From assembly GCA_045130665.1 (NCBI GenBank), contig JBGUQC010000001.1, forward strand, positions 152,419-216,418: DNA of 64,000 nucleotides, written 5' to 3'. The notes below the pieces were generated by a model that was not told where the DNA came from, did no database searches, and was given only the letters and a program-made list of their open reading frames with translations. This stretch comes from RGIG8124 sp045130665 (GTDB lineage Bacteria; Bacillota; Clostridia; Christensenellales; CAG-917). The translations under genes were made by a program, and so were the position numbers. This document shows, piece after piece, positions 43,076 through 52,373 of the stretch (positions are counted from its first letter, which is position 1; the number at the start of each line of letters is the position of its first letter).

Positions 43076-44383
43076 ATGAATTTAAGAGATTCTCTAAAAA
43101 TTGAAAACGGCCGTTTAAAGATCGGCAACTATTTTTGTTCAGATTTAGTAGCTAAGTTCGGATCTCCTTTATATGTCATGGATGCAAAGTATATGAAAGA
43201 TGTTGCATCATCATATGTTGAGACAATGAATTCTTATGGCGATGGTGCAGTAGCATTCGCATCTAAGTCATTCTGTTCTGTAGCTACATCAAAGTTACTT
43301 GCAAAGCAAGGTATGTGGTTTGATGCTGTTTCCGGTGGAGAGATTCACGTTTTAGACAACGCTGGTGTTGATTTATCATGTGTTATCATGCATGGAAACG
43401 CAAAAACATATTCAGAATTAGAGTATGCAATATCCAAAGGTGTTGGACTTATTGTAATTGATAATTACAATGAGATTGAAAGAATCCAAGAAATCGCAGA
43501 AAAATTAGACGAAGTTCAAGAAGTTTTGGTTAGAGTAAATCCTTGCGTAGCCGCACATACATATGAAGCAGTTCAAACTGCAGTTCCAAATTCTAAATTT
43601 GGTTTCAATGTTTTCGGTGATGCACTTGATATTATCACAAAGATTACCAAAAACTATCCAAATATCGTATTTAAGGGCTTACATTGTCATGTAGGTTCAC
43701 AAATCTATGATGCATCAGCTTATACACAAGCAATTGAAATCATGACTGACTTCATGTGCAAGCTTAGAGATGCTGGTATTTTATGTGATGTTTTAGACTT
43801 CGGTGGCGGTTTTGGTATATATTATACCAATGAAGACCCAAAATTCACACCTAAGATGTATGCAGAACAACTCGGTAGAGTTTGTAAGTTAATTAGAGAA
43901 TCCTTCAAAAATAAAAACCTAAAAGATGCATTTATCGTTTCTGAACCAGGAAGATCAATCGTTGGTGAAGCAGGAATTACGCTTTACACAGTTCAAGGAA
44001 TTAGAGATGCAGCAGATCAACATTTTGTAGCAGTTGATGGTGGTATGTTTGATAATCCACGTCATGCATTGTACGAATCTCAATATGAAGCTTGTGTTGT
44101 AGACAAAGCAGACCAAAAAATGGATGTAACTTCCACAATTTGTGGAAAATGTTGCGAAACTGGAGATATTGTAACAAAGAATATTCCACTCCAAAACGCA
44201 GAAGTGGATGATGTTGTTGCAGTCTTCTCAACAGGTGCTTATAACTACTCAATGGCTTCACATTATAACTTCAATGCAATACCAGCTGTTGTACTTGTTG
44301 ATGGTGATAAAGCAGACTATATCGTAAGACCAGAATCATATGAAGATTTGATCTCAAGAGATATAGTTCCAGAGTGGATTTAA
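43076..44383 (+). CDS. lysA: Diaminopimelate decarboxylase
   Basis: A 435-residue fold III PLP enzyme that makes lysine from meso-diaminopimelate. The Schiff-base Lys is K64 in AFASKSFCS; GLHCHVGSQI, FGGGFGIYY, SEPGRSIVGEAG and CGKCCETGD are expected signatures. AGGAG precedes the ATG. It starts a run through the M50 protease and scpAB. Its presence implies DAP-type lysine and peptidoglycan metabolism. Confidence 0.95.
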   Translation: MNLRDSLKIENGRLKIGNYFCSDLVAKFGSPLYVMDAKYMKDVASSYVETMNSYGDGAVAFASKSFCSVATSKLLAKQGMWFDAVSGGEIHVLDNAGVDLSCVIMHGNAKTYSELEYAISKGVGLIVIDNYNEIERIQEIAEKLDEVQEVLVRVNPCVAAHTYEAVQTAVPNSKFGFNVFGDALDIITKITKNYPNIVFKGLHCHVGSQIYDASAYTQAIEIMTDFMCKLRDAGILCDVLDFGGGFGIYYTNEDPKFTPKMYAEQLGRVCKLIRESFKNKNLKDAFIVSEPGRSIVGEAGITLYTVQGIRDAADQHFVAVDGGMFDNPRHALYESQYEACVVDKADQKMDVTSTICGKCCETGDIVTKNIPLQNAEVDDVVAVFSTGAYNYSMASHYNFNAIPAVVLVDGDKADYIVRPESYEDLISRDIVPEWI

Positions 44384-44401
44384 TAAGGAGACTAATCATT
44401 T

Positions 44402-45112
44402 ATGATTAGAATGTTGCTAAGAAGTGGAGATACTGTTGAGATTATCCTCAGTTTTTTGGCGGTAATTTTATCAGCACTTGGCGCAATTATTCTACATGAA
44501 AACGCACATGGTATAGTCGCCTTATGGTGTGGAGATGAAACAGCAAAATTGCAAGGCAGAATATCGCTAAATCCAGCAAAACATTTCGATATTTTTGGCT
44601 TCATTATGTTTATAGTAATTGGCTTTGGATGGGCAAGACCAGTTCCAGTCAATCCTAATAACTACAAGCACAGAAAATTGGATTCAGTTCTTGTTGCATT
44701 AGCAGGGGTGTTCACAAATGTAGTTCTTGCATTTATCTGTTGTGGATTACTTGCAGCATTCTTCGCAATATTGAAGGATGTAAACGAAGTTAATACATCA
44801 ATGTATTATTTCCTTTACTTCATAGAATACCTGTTTTTCTATGGTGCTGTAATTAATTTGACACTGTTGGCATTCAATATATTGCCAATTTATCCACTAG
44901 ATGGATTTAGAGTTATAGAAGCTCTAGCACCAAATTCAGTTTATGTTACTTTCATGAGAAAGTACGGAACATATATACTTTTAGGATTAATAATCCTAAG
45001 TTATGCACTAAGTTATGTAAGTCCATATCTAAATGTGTTCTCGTTATACATAAACGCTGTAGTAAAAGGAATATTAAATCCAATGTTCAAAATATTTGGA
45101 GTGGCATTTTAA
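44402..45112 (+). CDS. M50-family site-2 protease (Rip-like)
   Basis: A 236-residue integral membrane metalloprotease of the small FtsX-less S2P-M50 type. The zinc motif is HENAH (His32, Glu33, His36) in a helix, and the third ligand Asp lies in NILPIYPLDGFRVIE. About six helices and no PDZ domain. Such proteins commonly adjoin scpA in Firmicutes, as here; the substrate is unknown. scpA starts at the base after its stop. Confidence 0.88.
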   Translation: MIRMLLRSGDTVEIILSFLAVILSALGAIILHENAHGIVALWCGDETAKLQGRISLNPAKHFDIFGFIMFIVIGFGWARPVPVNPNNYKHRKLDSVLVALAGVFTNVVLAFICCGLLAAFFAILKDVNEVNTSMYYFLYFIEYLFFYGAVINLTLLAFNILPIYPLDGFRVIEALAPNSVYVTFMRKYGTYILLGLIILSYALSYVSPYLNVFSLYINAVVKGILNPMFKIFGVAF

Positions 45113-45964
45113 ATGAGTGAAGAAGAAAACAAGTATACGAATGCTCCTGAAATAGTGGAAGCATCCCAAGAAGAGAAGGTTATATTCTCAACAAAACCAG
45201 AAATTATTTACCATATTTCTGAATTTGATGGTCCTTTGGATTTGCTTGTAACTATGTTACATGATAACAAAATCGCATATGAGGACATCTTTATTTCTGA
45301 AATCACAAGTCAGTATGTTGAAGTTATCAAAAATACACCAGTGGAAGAGTTGGACTATGACTACGCTGGAGATTTTATCGTAACAGCAGCAAATATGTTA
45401 TGGTTGAAGTCACTTCGTTCATTGCCAAGTGATGACGATGAGACCTTTGATGAGGATGATCCAGAATATCTACGTCAACAATTTATTCTCAAAGTTAAAG
45501 AGTTCGCTTTAATGAAAGAACAAGCTGAAAAGATGAGAGAATTGGAGACAATTAATAGATTCTATAGAGAACCTCAATATGATGAAAAAGACTTTAGAGT
45601 AGCTCTTGTTAATTTCTCCTTAGAGAAATTGATTGAGGCTTATGCAAAAGTTGTTGTAGCATTTGAAAGAACAGAAGCTGCAAAGATACCTAAAAAAGTT
45701 ATCAGAGAAAAATTCTCTGTTACAGAACAAATGACACATATTGAAGAATTCGCAAGAGAAAAGAAAAAGTTTGAATTCGAGTCATTGTTTGAACCAGATT
45801 ATGATAGGTCTGATATTGTAACAACATTTCTTGCAATATTAGAACTTTTAAGATACCAAAAATTGAGAGCTGAACAGAATGAATTGTTCGGTAAAATTAC
45901 AATCTACTATGTAGAACAAAAAACAGATGCGCTTGATATGCCAAAAGAGGAGGACAATAAATGA
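45113..45964 (+). CDS. scpA: Segregation and condensation protein A
   Basis: The kleisin of bacterial SMC-ScpAB. Residues about 35-60 (YHISEFDGPLDLLVTMLHDN) are the SMC-neck-binding start; the C-terminal winged helix ends near FGKITIYYVEQK. Length 283 is slightly long owing to an extra 30 acidic N-terminal residues. It overlaps scpB by 4 nt. Confidence 0.94.
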   Translation: MSEEENKYTNAPEIVEASQEEKVIFSTKPEIIYHISEFDGPLDLLVTMLHDNKIAYEDIFISEITSQYVEVIKNTPVEELDYDYAGDFIVTAANMLWLKSLRSLPSDDDETFDEDDPEYLRQQFILKVKEFALMKEQAEKMRELETINRFYREPQYDEKDFRVALVNFSLEKLIEAYAKVVVAFERTEAAKIPKKVIREKFSVTEQMTHIEEFAREKKKFEFESLFEPDYDRSDIVTTFLAILELLRYQKLRAEQNELFGKITIYYVEQKTDALDMPKEEDNK

Positions 45965-46689
45965 GCAGTGTCATGACAGAAATCGTTGAAGCATTATTAT
46001 TTGCTTCAGGTAATGCAATTCCAGAAAAAGAATTAATTGAAAAAGTTAGTGGATTAACAAGAAATGCACTTGTTGCTATTAAAAAAGACTTAGCACAAAA
46101 ATATTCCAAAGAAAATAGTGGAGTAGTATTTCTTGAATTCAACGAAAAACTTCAATTATCCACAAATCCAAAATATGGAGATGCAATTGCAGATATTTTA
46201 ACTCCTCTAAAAGAGAAAGAATTAACCAAGACTTTACTTGAGGTTCTTTCAACTATCGCATACAAGCAACCTATTACAAAGGCAGAATTAGAAGATATGA
46301 GAGGTGGCGTAAGCTCAGATTATGCTATCATTGCTTTAACTAAAGCACACCTCATTGAAGTTGTTGGTGTAAAGGATACAATCGGTAGACCACAACTATA
46401 TGGAACAACAGATGAATTTCTTAAGAAATTCGAACTTAAGAGTTTGGATGATTTACCAGACCTTGCTGAGGTTATGTCTAAGATTCAAGTTCTATATAAC
46501 CCACAACAAGAAACATTGTTCTCCAATAGATCAGTATTCGGTGAAGAAGTACAAGATGCACAAGTTGTTGAGGCAAAAGAGGAAAAACCATTTATTGATC
46601 CATTTGATACACAAATTAAGGATGCATCTGAAGATGATGAAATCCCATTCTTCTTGGAAGGAGAGGATGACGTTAACGTCATTGAGTAG
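45961..46689 (+). CDS. scpB: Segregation and condensation protein B
   Basis: Two winged-helix domains typical of ScpB (MTEIVEALLFASGNAIPEKE and LLEVLSTIAYKQPITKAELE; the signature GRPQLYGTTDEFLKKF is present). It dimerises on ScpA. About 60 acidic residues extend the C-terminus beyond the family core. surE follows after 6 nt. Confidence 0.94.
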   Translation: MSSVMTEIVEALLFASGNAIPEKELIEKVSGLTRNALVAIKKDLAQKYSKENSGVVFLEFNEKLQLSTNPKYGDAIADILTPLKEKELTKTLLEVLSTIAYKQPITKAELEDMRGGVSSDYAIIALTKAHLIEVVGVKDTIGRPQLYGTTDEFLKKFELKSLDDLPDLAEVMSKIQVLYNPQQETLFSNRSVFGEEVQDAQVVEAKEEKPFIDPFDTQIKDASEDDEIPFFLEGEDDVNVIE

Positions 46690-46695
46690 GTAATT

Positions 46696-47466
46696 ATGAA
46701 TATCTTGCTAACAAATGATGATGGATACTTTGCAAAAGGAATTTTAGCTTTAGCTAAAGCCTTAAAAGATGTAGGGCATAACGTATATGTGTCCGCGCCT
46801 AAAGCTGAGCAATCCGCAAAATCTCATGCTCTTTCTCTAAGAGGTTCAGTAAGATGTGAAGAAATAGATTTAAATAAGTTCACAGATGGATATATCAAAG
46901 ATATTCCATGTTTATCAATAGACGGTTTTCCAGCAGATTGTGTTAACTACGCAATCCTAAAAGGATTTAAAGATGTAAAATTCGACGTTTGTATCTCAGG
47001 CGTGAACACGTGCATGAACGTAGGAAGCGACTGTATCTATTCAGGAACGTTTTCTGCTGCATGCGAAGCATCTTTATTGGGAGTGCCAGGAATTGCAATC
47101 TCAGCCAAAATGAAAGGCTCTGAAGACTATTCATTCCCAGTATCCTTTCTTTTAGAAAGATTAGACCAATTAATGAAGTATGCAAAGCTCTTTACACCTC
47201 TCAATATTAACATCCCATCTTGGAATCCAGAGAATATAAAAGGTGTGGTTGTAACTAAGACAGGTTGGAGAGCATATAACGATTCATATAGAGAAAATGA
47301 AGATGGTTCATTTACTTGCGGTGGAAAACCAATTAACCAAGCAGAAACAGACCACGATGATGACTGTGCTTGGGTAGATAGAGGATATATAGCCATTGTT
47401 CCAGTTCCAGCATATGCAACAGATATGGAAACTTTGGCAGAAATGAAAAAGGATATATGGAAGTAA
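46696..47466 (+). CDS. surE: 5'/3'-nucleotidase SurE
   Basis: A 256-residue metal-dependent phosphatase of nucleoside monophosphates. MNILLTNDDGY carries the metal-binding Asp8-Asp9; VSAPKAEQSAKSHALSL and SGVNTCMNVGSDCIYSGT are family signatures. Its end overlaps the next start by 10 nt. Confidence 0.94.
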   Translation: MNILLTNDDGYFAKGILALAKALKDVGHNVYVSAPKAEQSAKSHALSLRGSVRCEEIDLNKFTDGYIKDIPCLSIDGFPADCVNYAILKGFKDVKFDVCISGVNTCMNVGSDCIYSGTFSAACEASLLGVPGIAISAKMKGSEDYSFPVSFLLERLDQLMKYAKLFTPLNINIPSWNPENIKGVVVTKTGWRAYNDSYRENEDGSFTCGGKPINQAETDHDDDCAWVDRGYIAIVPVPAYATDMETLAEMKKDIWK

Positions 47467-48692
47467 TTAATACATGTATTATCGGCGGTGGTGCATCTGG
47501 AATGATGTGCGCAATCGTACTTGCACGTGCAAGTATTTCCGTAACCATTCTTGAAAAGAATGAAAAGACATGTAAAAAGGTTTATATCACTGGTAAGGGT
47601 AGATGTAATCTAACCAATGATTGTCTCCCACAAGAATTTTTAAATAACGTAGTTAACGGTGCAAAATTCTTGAGATCTTCCATATATAGATTCACATCCC
47701 AAGATACAATGGCTTTCTTTGAAGACATGGGTGTGGAGTTAATAACAGAAAGAGGAAACAGAGTTTTCCCAAAAACAGAGAAGTCTGCAACTATTACAGA
47801 TGCACTTCGTGGAGAAGTTAAGAATCTTAAAGTTAATGTAGAACTCAATTCTGCAGTAACTAAAATATATAAAGATAAAGAAGTTTTCCACATTTTATGT
47901 GGAAGTAAAGAATATTTAGCAACTAATGTAATACTTTGTACAGGTGGAATGTCATATCCTTTAACAGGTAGTACAGGAGATGGATACACAATTGCAAAGC
48001 AATTTGGACATAGTATCATAACTCCAGTTGCTGCTCTAAACTCAATAGTTCTAAAAGAAGATGTTAAATCTTTGGAAGGCGTATCTCTTAAAAATGTAAA
48101 ACTATTTGCATATGCTCCAAAGAGAATAGCAGCAGAGTTTGGTGAAATGCTCTTTACCTCAGATGGTGTATCTGGTCCAATTGCTTTAACTATTTCTTCG
48201 CTTATCAACAGATTAGATAACGTTGAATTGGTTTTAGATTTAAAACCAGCATTGGATGAGGAAACTCTTAATGCAAGAATATTAAGGGAAATAGAAAGTA
48301 GAAAAAATGTAGATATAAAGAATGTTGTTAGATCCATGATGCCAGAGAAGTTAGTACATTATGTACTAAAAGAAGCTGGAATAGAAGAAACTAAAAAGGC
48401 TAACAGCATTACAAAGGAAGAAAGAATTAAGTTGTACCAAACAATTAAGGGGATTAGATTCCATGTAAAGAAACTATCTCCAATTGAGGAAGCAGTTGTA
48501 ACATCTGGCGGTGTTTCAACTAACGAGATTAACCCAGGTACAATGGAGAGTAAATTAATAGATAATTTATACTTTGCAGGCGAGATAATAGATGTGGATG
48601 CATTAACAGGAGGATTTAATCTTCAGATTGCTTTTTCCACAGCTCAAGCTGCTGCAAATGCAATAATAAAGAAAAATAGTGTGGAGGAATAA
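47457..48692 (+). CDS. BaiN/HI0933-family flavoprotein
   Basis: A 411-residue FAD-dependent oxidoreductase: CIIGGGASGMMCAIVLA is the dinucleotide fold, KVYITGKGRCNLTND the family signature, CTGGMSYPLTGSTGDGY a second FAD motif, and YFAGEIIDVDALTGGFNLQIAFSTA the C-terminal FAD contact (shown here only as its family region). One member, BaiN, reduces bile acid intermediates, but most are uncharacterised and widespread, often beside cmk as here. Function beyond flavin redox is unknown. Confidence 0.85.
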   Translation: MEVINTCIIGGGASGMMCAIVLARASISVTILEKNEKTCKKVYITGKGRCNLTNDCLPQEFLNNVVNGAKFLRSSIYRFTSQDTMAFFEDMGVELITERGNRVFPKTEKSATITDALRGEVKNLKVNVELNSAVTKIYKDKEVFHILCGSKEYLATNVILCTGGMSYPLTGSTGDGYTIAKQFGHSIITPVAALNSIVLKEDVKSLEGVSLKNVKLFAYAPKRIAAEFGEMLFTSDGVSGPIALTISSLINRLDNVELVLDLKPALDEETLNARILREIESRKNVDIKNVVRSMMPEKLVHYVLKEAGIEETKKANSITKEERIKLYQTIKGIRFHVKKLSPIEEAVVTSGGVSTNEINPGTMESKLIDNLYFAGEIIDVDALTGGFNLQIAFSTAQAAANAIIKKNSVEE

Positions 48693-48695
48693 CCC

Positions 48696-49361
48696 ATGAT
48701 TAATATAGCAATAGATGGACCAGCTGGTGCAGGTAAAAGTACAATAGCAAAGATAGTTGCAAAGAAATTAGGTATTATATACCTAGATACAGGCGCAATG
48801 TATAGAGCACTCGCATATTATGCACTGCAAAAGAAGGTAGATGTTGAAGATGAAAAACAAGTAGAACCAATCCTTCCAAATGTAAAGATGGATATCGTTT
48901 TTGAAAACGGTGAACAACAAATCTACGTAAATGGTTTCAACACAACACCATATCTAAGAGAGCATTATATGTCTAAGGCAGCATCAGATATTTCAAAACA
49001 TGGTTGCGTAAGATATAAACTCGTAGACTTACAAAGAATCTTTGCAAAAGATCATGACGTCGTATTAGATGGAAGAGATATTGGTACATTTGTTCTTCCA
49101 AATGCTAACTGCAAGATATTCCTTACAGCAAAACCAGAAGTAAGAGCAACAAGAAGAATGCTTGAACTTCAAGCAAAAGGCCAAATAGTGAACTATGACG
49201 AATTATTAAAAGATATCATCCAAAGAGACTACAATGATTCACATAGACCAATTGCACCATTAAAACAAGCAGAGGATGCATTCTTCCTAGATACATCAGA
49301 TTTATCAATCGAAGAAGTTGCAGACAAAATCATTAAAATTGTTGAGGAGAAAGTAAAATAA
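48696..49361 (+). CDS. cmk: Cytidylate kinase
   Basis: A 221-residue CMP/dCMP kinase: IDGPAGAGKSTIAK is the P-loop, YLDTGAMYRALAYYAL the CMP-binding region, and VLDGRDIGTFVLPNANCKIF the later signature. The gene order cmk-plsC-ispH-rpsA is a known Clostridial cluster. The stop overlaps the plsC start by one base. Confidence 0.96.
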   Translation: MINIAIDGPAGAGKSTIAKIVAKKLGIIYLDTGAMYRALAYYALQKKVDVEDEKQVEPILPNVKMDIVFENGEQQIYVNGFNTTPYLREHYMSKAASDISKHGCVRYKLVDLQRIFAKDHDVVLDGRDIGTFVLPNANCKIFLTAKPEVRATRRMLELQAKGQIVNYDELLKDIIQRDYNDSHRPIAPLKQAEDAFFLDTSDLSIEEVADKIIKIVEEKVK

Positions 49362-50008
49362 TGTCACTATATGTCTTTTTAAGAAGGCTACTCAAACCTT
49401 TGGTTTGTTGTTTATGGCCAACAAAGATTGTTAATAAAGAAAACTTTCTAAATTTTGAAAGTGGAATAGTTATTTGTAATCACTATTCAATTTCAGATAC
49501 ATTAATTCCAGCAGCAAGATTATACAAAAAAGAAATTCACGTTCTTGCAAAAGCTGAGGCTTTTGAAAATCCTATTGCAAATAAGTTCTTAAGAAAATGT
49601 GGTGCTATCCCAATTCATAGAGGAGAAGCAGATATCGAGGCTGTTAAAGAAGTACTTAGAGTCTTAAAGGCAAACAAGATATTCACAATGTATCCAGAAG
49701 GAACAAGAAATAGAGAAGGCACCCAAGATATGCGTGAATTTAAGCAAGGTTGTGCTAGATTTGCTATCCAAACAAAGAAGCCAGTTTTGCCAATGATTTA
49801 CTTCAAAAAGCATAAAGTTTTCCACAAGAATTATCTCTATATTGGTGAGCCATTCTCACTTGAAGAATTCTATGGAGATAAATCTCAAGATGCCTTCGAA
49901 AGAGCTACTCGATTAGTATATGATAAGATGCTCGAAACACGTCAATTATGTAACGAATATGTTGAGAGTTTAAAGAAGAAAAAAGATAAAAAGAGTGAGT
50001 TAGAATAA
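49361..50008 (+). CDS. plsC: 1-acyl-sn-glycerol-3-phosphate acyltransferase
   Basis: A 215-residue membrane-associated acyltransferase that makes phosphatidic acid. The catalytic H-x4-D motif appears as NHYSISDTL, and the phosphate-binding motif as YPEGTRNREG. One N-terminal hydrophobic segment is present. The C-terminus is highly basic. ispH follows after 6 nt. Confidence 0.92.
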   Translation: MSLYVFLRRLLKPLVCCLWPTKIVNKENFLNFESGIVICNHYSISDTLIPAARLYKKEIHVLAKAEAFENPIANKFLRKCGAIPIHRGEADIEAVKEVLRVLKANKIFTMYPEGTRNREGTQDMREFKQGCARFAIQTKKPVLPMIYFKKHKVFHKNYLYIGEPFSLEEFYGDKSQDAFERATRLVYDKMLETRQLCNEYVESLKKKKDKKSELE

Positions 50009-50014
50009 CGAAAA

Positions 50015-52306
50015 ATGATAACTGTATCTAAAATTGCCGGCTTTTGTAATGGCGTAAAAAATGCCTTCAATACATCCATTGAATTGTCCAAAAAACATAA
50101 AGATTTATTCATGGTTGGAGAGCTCGTTCATAACGAAAGCGTTGTGCAAAAACTTGAGGAAAATAACATCAAATTAGTATCTCAAGTAGATGCAGAAAAA
50201 ATAGACCACGGAACAGCAATAATTAAAGCTGGTGGAGTGAGAAAAGGATTGGTTGAAGATCTTAAAGCAAAAGGTGTTGAGGTTTATGACTTAACATGTC
50301 CAGTTGTTAAAAAGATTCATGACATCATTTCTCAAAGATCCGAACTTGGTGAAGATATCATTTTAATTGGCAATCCAAATCATGATGAGGTTCAAGCTTC
50401 AATCACATATGCAAGTGGTAAAATAACAGTCATTCCTGCAGACAAACTCGATTCTATCGAAATCGGTGAAAAACCAACTGCAATCGTATTTCAGACCACA
50501 ATTTTGCCTGAAATTGTAGAAAAAGTGGATAATTTGACCAAATTATCGCCGAATTTTAAGGAAAAATCGTTTGTCATTTATAATACTGTATGTTATACTA
50601 CTACGAAACAACAACGCGACGTATGTACGTTCGCACAAAAGAACGACACGGTAATTGTTATCGGAGACAAGAGAAGTTCTAACACAAAGCATTTATTCGA
50701 GGTCGCAAAAAACATTAACAAAAATACATATTTTGTAGATGGCAAAAGCGGACTTGATGAAATAAAAAATTTAAAGGAATCAAACAGCATTGCAATTACG
50801 GCAGGTGCATCGACTCCACCGTGGTTGATTGAGGAGGTATTACAGTCTATGTCAGAGAAAGTTAAGAAGACTGCAGAAGCAAAAGTAGAAGAAACTACCA
50901 GCAAGGTTGAAACAACCGAGATTTTAACAATGGAAGACCTTTTGGCATCAGAGTCATCAGGAAAATATGTTAACTATAGACCAGGCAGCAGAGTTACCTG
51001 TACAGTTATCAGAGCAACAGATGACGGAATTTATGTCGATATTGGTGGAAAGAAAGATGGTTTTGTAGACAAAACTAATGCCTCCATGGATGATACATAT
51101 AGCAAGGCAGATTACAAAAAGGGTGACAAGTTCACAGCTGTAATCTTAGATGTTAAAGAATACGTAAACCTTTCAAAGAAAGCAATCGATGAAAAGGCAG
51201 CAGCAGATGAGAAGTATAGACAAGGTTTAGAAGGTCAATTCGATCTTAAGATCGATGAAATCGAAAAAGACAAGGGATTAAGAGGTAAATTTGGTCCATA
51301 TTCAATCTTCGTACCAGCAAGCCAAATCAAATCTGGTTATGTTCGTAACTTAGAAGACTATCTTGGAAAGACATTAAAAGTTGAACTTTTACCACTTAAG
51401 AAGAAAAAGAAAGTTGTTGCAGAAGATGGAACAGAAACAGTTGAGGAAGTAGAAGAGAAACTCCCAGCTAAGTTACCAAGATCTTTAGTTGCATCTGCAA
51501 GAATTATCATCGAGAAAGAAAAGAAGGAAAAAGAAGACTTATTCTGGAATAACATTCATGTACATGATATCGTTACAGGAAAAGTTAAGAGATATACAGA
51601 ATTCGGCGCATTCGTAAACGTACGTGGATATGACTGCTTAGCACACGTAAGTGAATTAAGCTGGAACAAAATCACAGATCCTTCAAAGGTTATCGAATTA
51701 AATAAAGAATACGACTTTGTCGTATTAAAGGTAGACAGAGAATCAGGTAAGATTTCATTAGGTTATAAACAATTACAAAAGAAGCCATATGAACTTGCTG
51801 CAGAACAATATCCAGTAGGAACAATCATCAAGGGTACAGTTGAAAGAATCTTCCCATATGGTGCATTCATTTCAATCGCAGATGGTGTTGACGGATTAGT
51901 TCACGTTTCACAAATCTCACACAACTGGATTAAAGATGCAAACGAAGCATTAAAAGTTGGTGAAGAAGTTGAAGCAAAGATTATCGGATTTGATGACAAC
52001 CGTATCACACTTTCTATTAAAGAATTATTACCAGAACCAGAAGTTAAGGAAGAAGCTCCAGCAGCTGAAGAAGAAGCAGCAGAGAAGAAACCAGCTAAAT
52101 CACGTTCTAAGAAATTCGAAGAAAGAGCAGAAGGCGCAACAGCAAAGAAGCCAAGAGCTAAGAAAGAAGAAAAAGAAGAAGAACCAAAACAATGGGTATC
52201 TGGTTCATCAAGTGCTTCATTCGGAGACTTACTCAAGGGATTGGATCTCAAAGTTGAAGAAGAAGAAAAAGCTGAAAAGGCAACAAAGAAAACAACAAAG
52301 AAATAA
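50015..52306 (+). CDS. ispH-rpsA: IspH fused to ribosomal S1-type protein
   Basis: Residues 1-278 are IspH (HMBPP reductase, last step of the MEP isoprenoid pathway) with [4Fe-4S] ligands Cys11, Cys95 and Cys193, and NPNHDEV for substrate. From residue 279 the chain has four S1 RNA-binding repeats (about 325-395, 410-470, 515-580, 595-665) and a Lys/Glu/Ala-rich tail. The fusion is known in Clostridia. At the joint AGGAGG (50832-50837) precedes an in-frame ATG at 50849, so a separate S1 protein might also be made. Confidence 0.95.
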   Translation: MITVSKIAGFCNGVKNAFNTSIELSKKHKDLFMVGELVHNESVVQKLEENNIKLVSQVDAEKIDHGTAIIKAGGVRKGLVEDLKAKGVEVYDLTCPVVKKIHDIISQRSELGEDIILIGNPNHDEVQASITYASGKITVIPADKLDSIEIGEKPTAIVFQTTILPEIVEKVDNLTKLSPNFKEKSFVIYNTVCYTTTKQQRDVCTFAQKNDTVIVIGDKRSSNTKHLFEVAKNINKNTYFVDGKSGLDEIKNLKESNSIAITAGASTPPWLIEEVLQSMSEKVKKTAEAKVEETTSKVETTEILTMEDLLASESSGKYVNYRPGSRVTCTVIRATDDGIYVDIGGKKDGFVDKTNASMDDTYSKADYKKGDKFTAVILDVKEYVNLSKKAIDEKAAADEKYRQGLEGQFDLKIDEIEKDKGLRGKFGPYSIFVPASQIKSGYVRNLEDYLGKTLKVELLPLKKKKKVVAEDGTETVEEVEEKLPAKLPRSLVASARIIIEKEKKEKEDLFWNNIHVHDIVTGKVKRYTEFGAFVNVRGYDCLAHVSELSWNKITDPSKVIELNKEYDFVVLKVDRESGKISLGYKQLQKKPYELAAEQYPVGTIIKGTVERIFPYGAFISIADGVDGLVHVSQISHNWIKDANEALKVGEEVEAKIIGFDDNRITLSIKELLPEPEVKEEAPAAEEEAAEKKPAKSRSKKFEERAEGATAKKPRAKKEEKEEEPKQWVSGSSSASFGDLLKGLDLKVEEEEKAEKATKKTTKK

Positions 52307-52329
52307 TAATTTAAATTATTATATAAAAA

Positions 52330-52357
52330 AAATCTGGATTTTACTCCAGATTTTTTT
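52330..52357 (+). terminator. Terminator after ispH-rpsA
   Basis: A perfect 9-bp stem AAATCTGGA/TCCAGATTT, 6-nt loop, then a T run; A residues upstream may let it serve the convergent phosphatase gene too. Confidence 0.9.
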
Positions 52358-52373
52358 ATTTGTTTAAATGATT

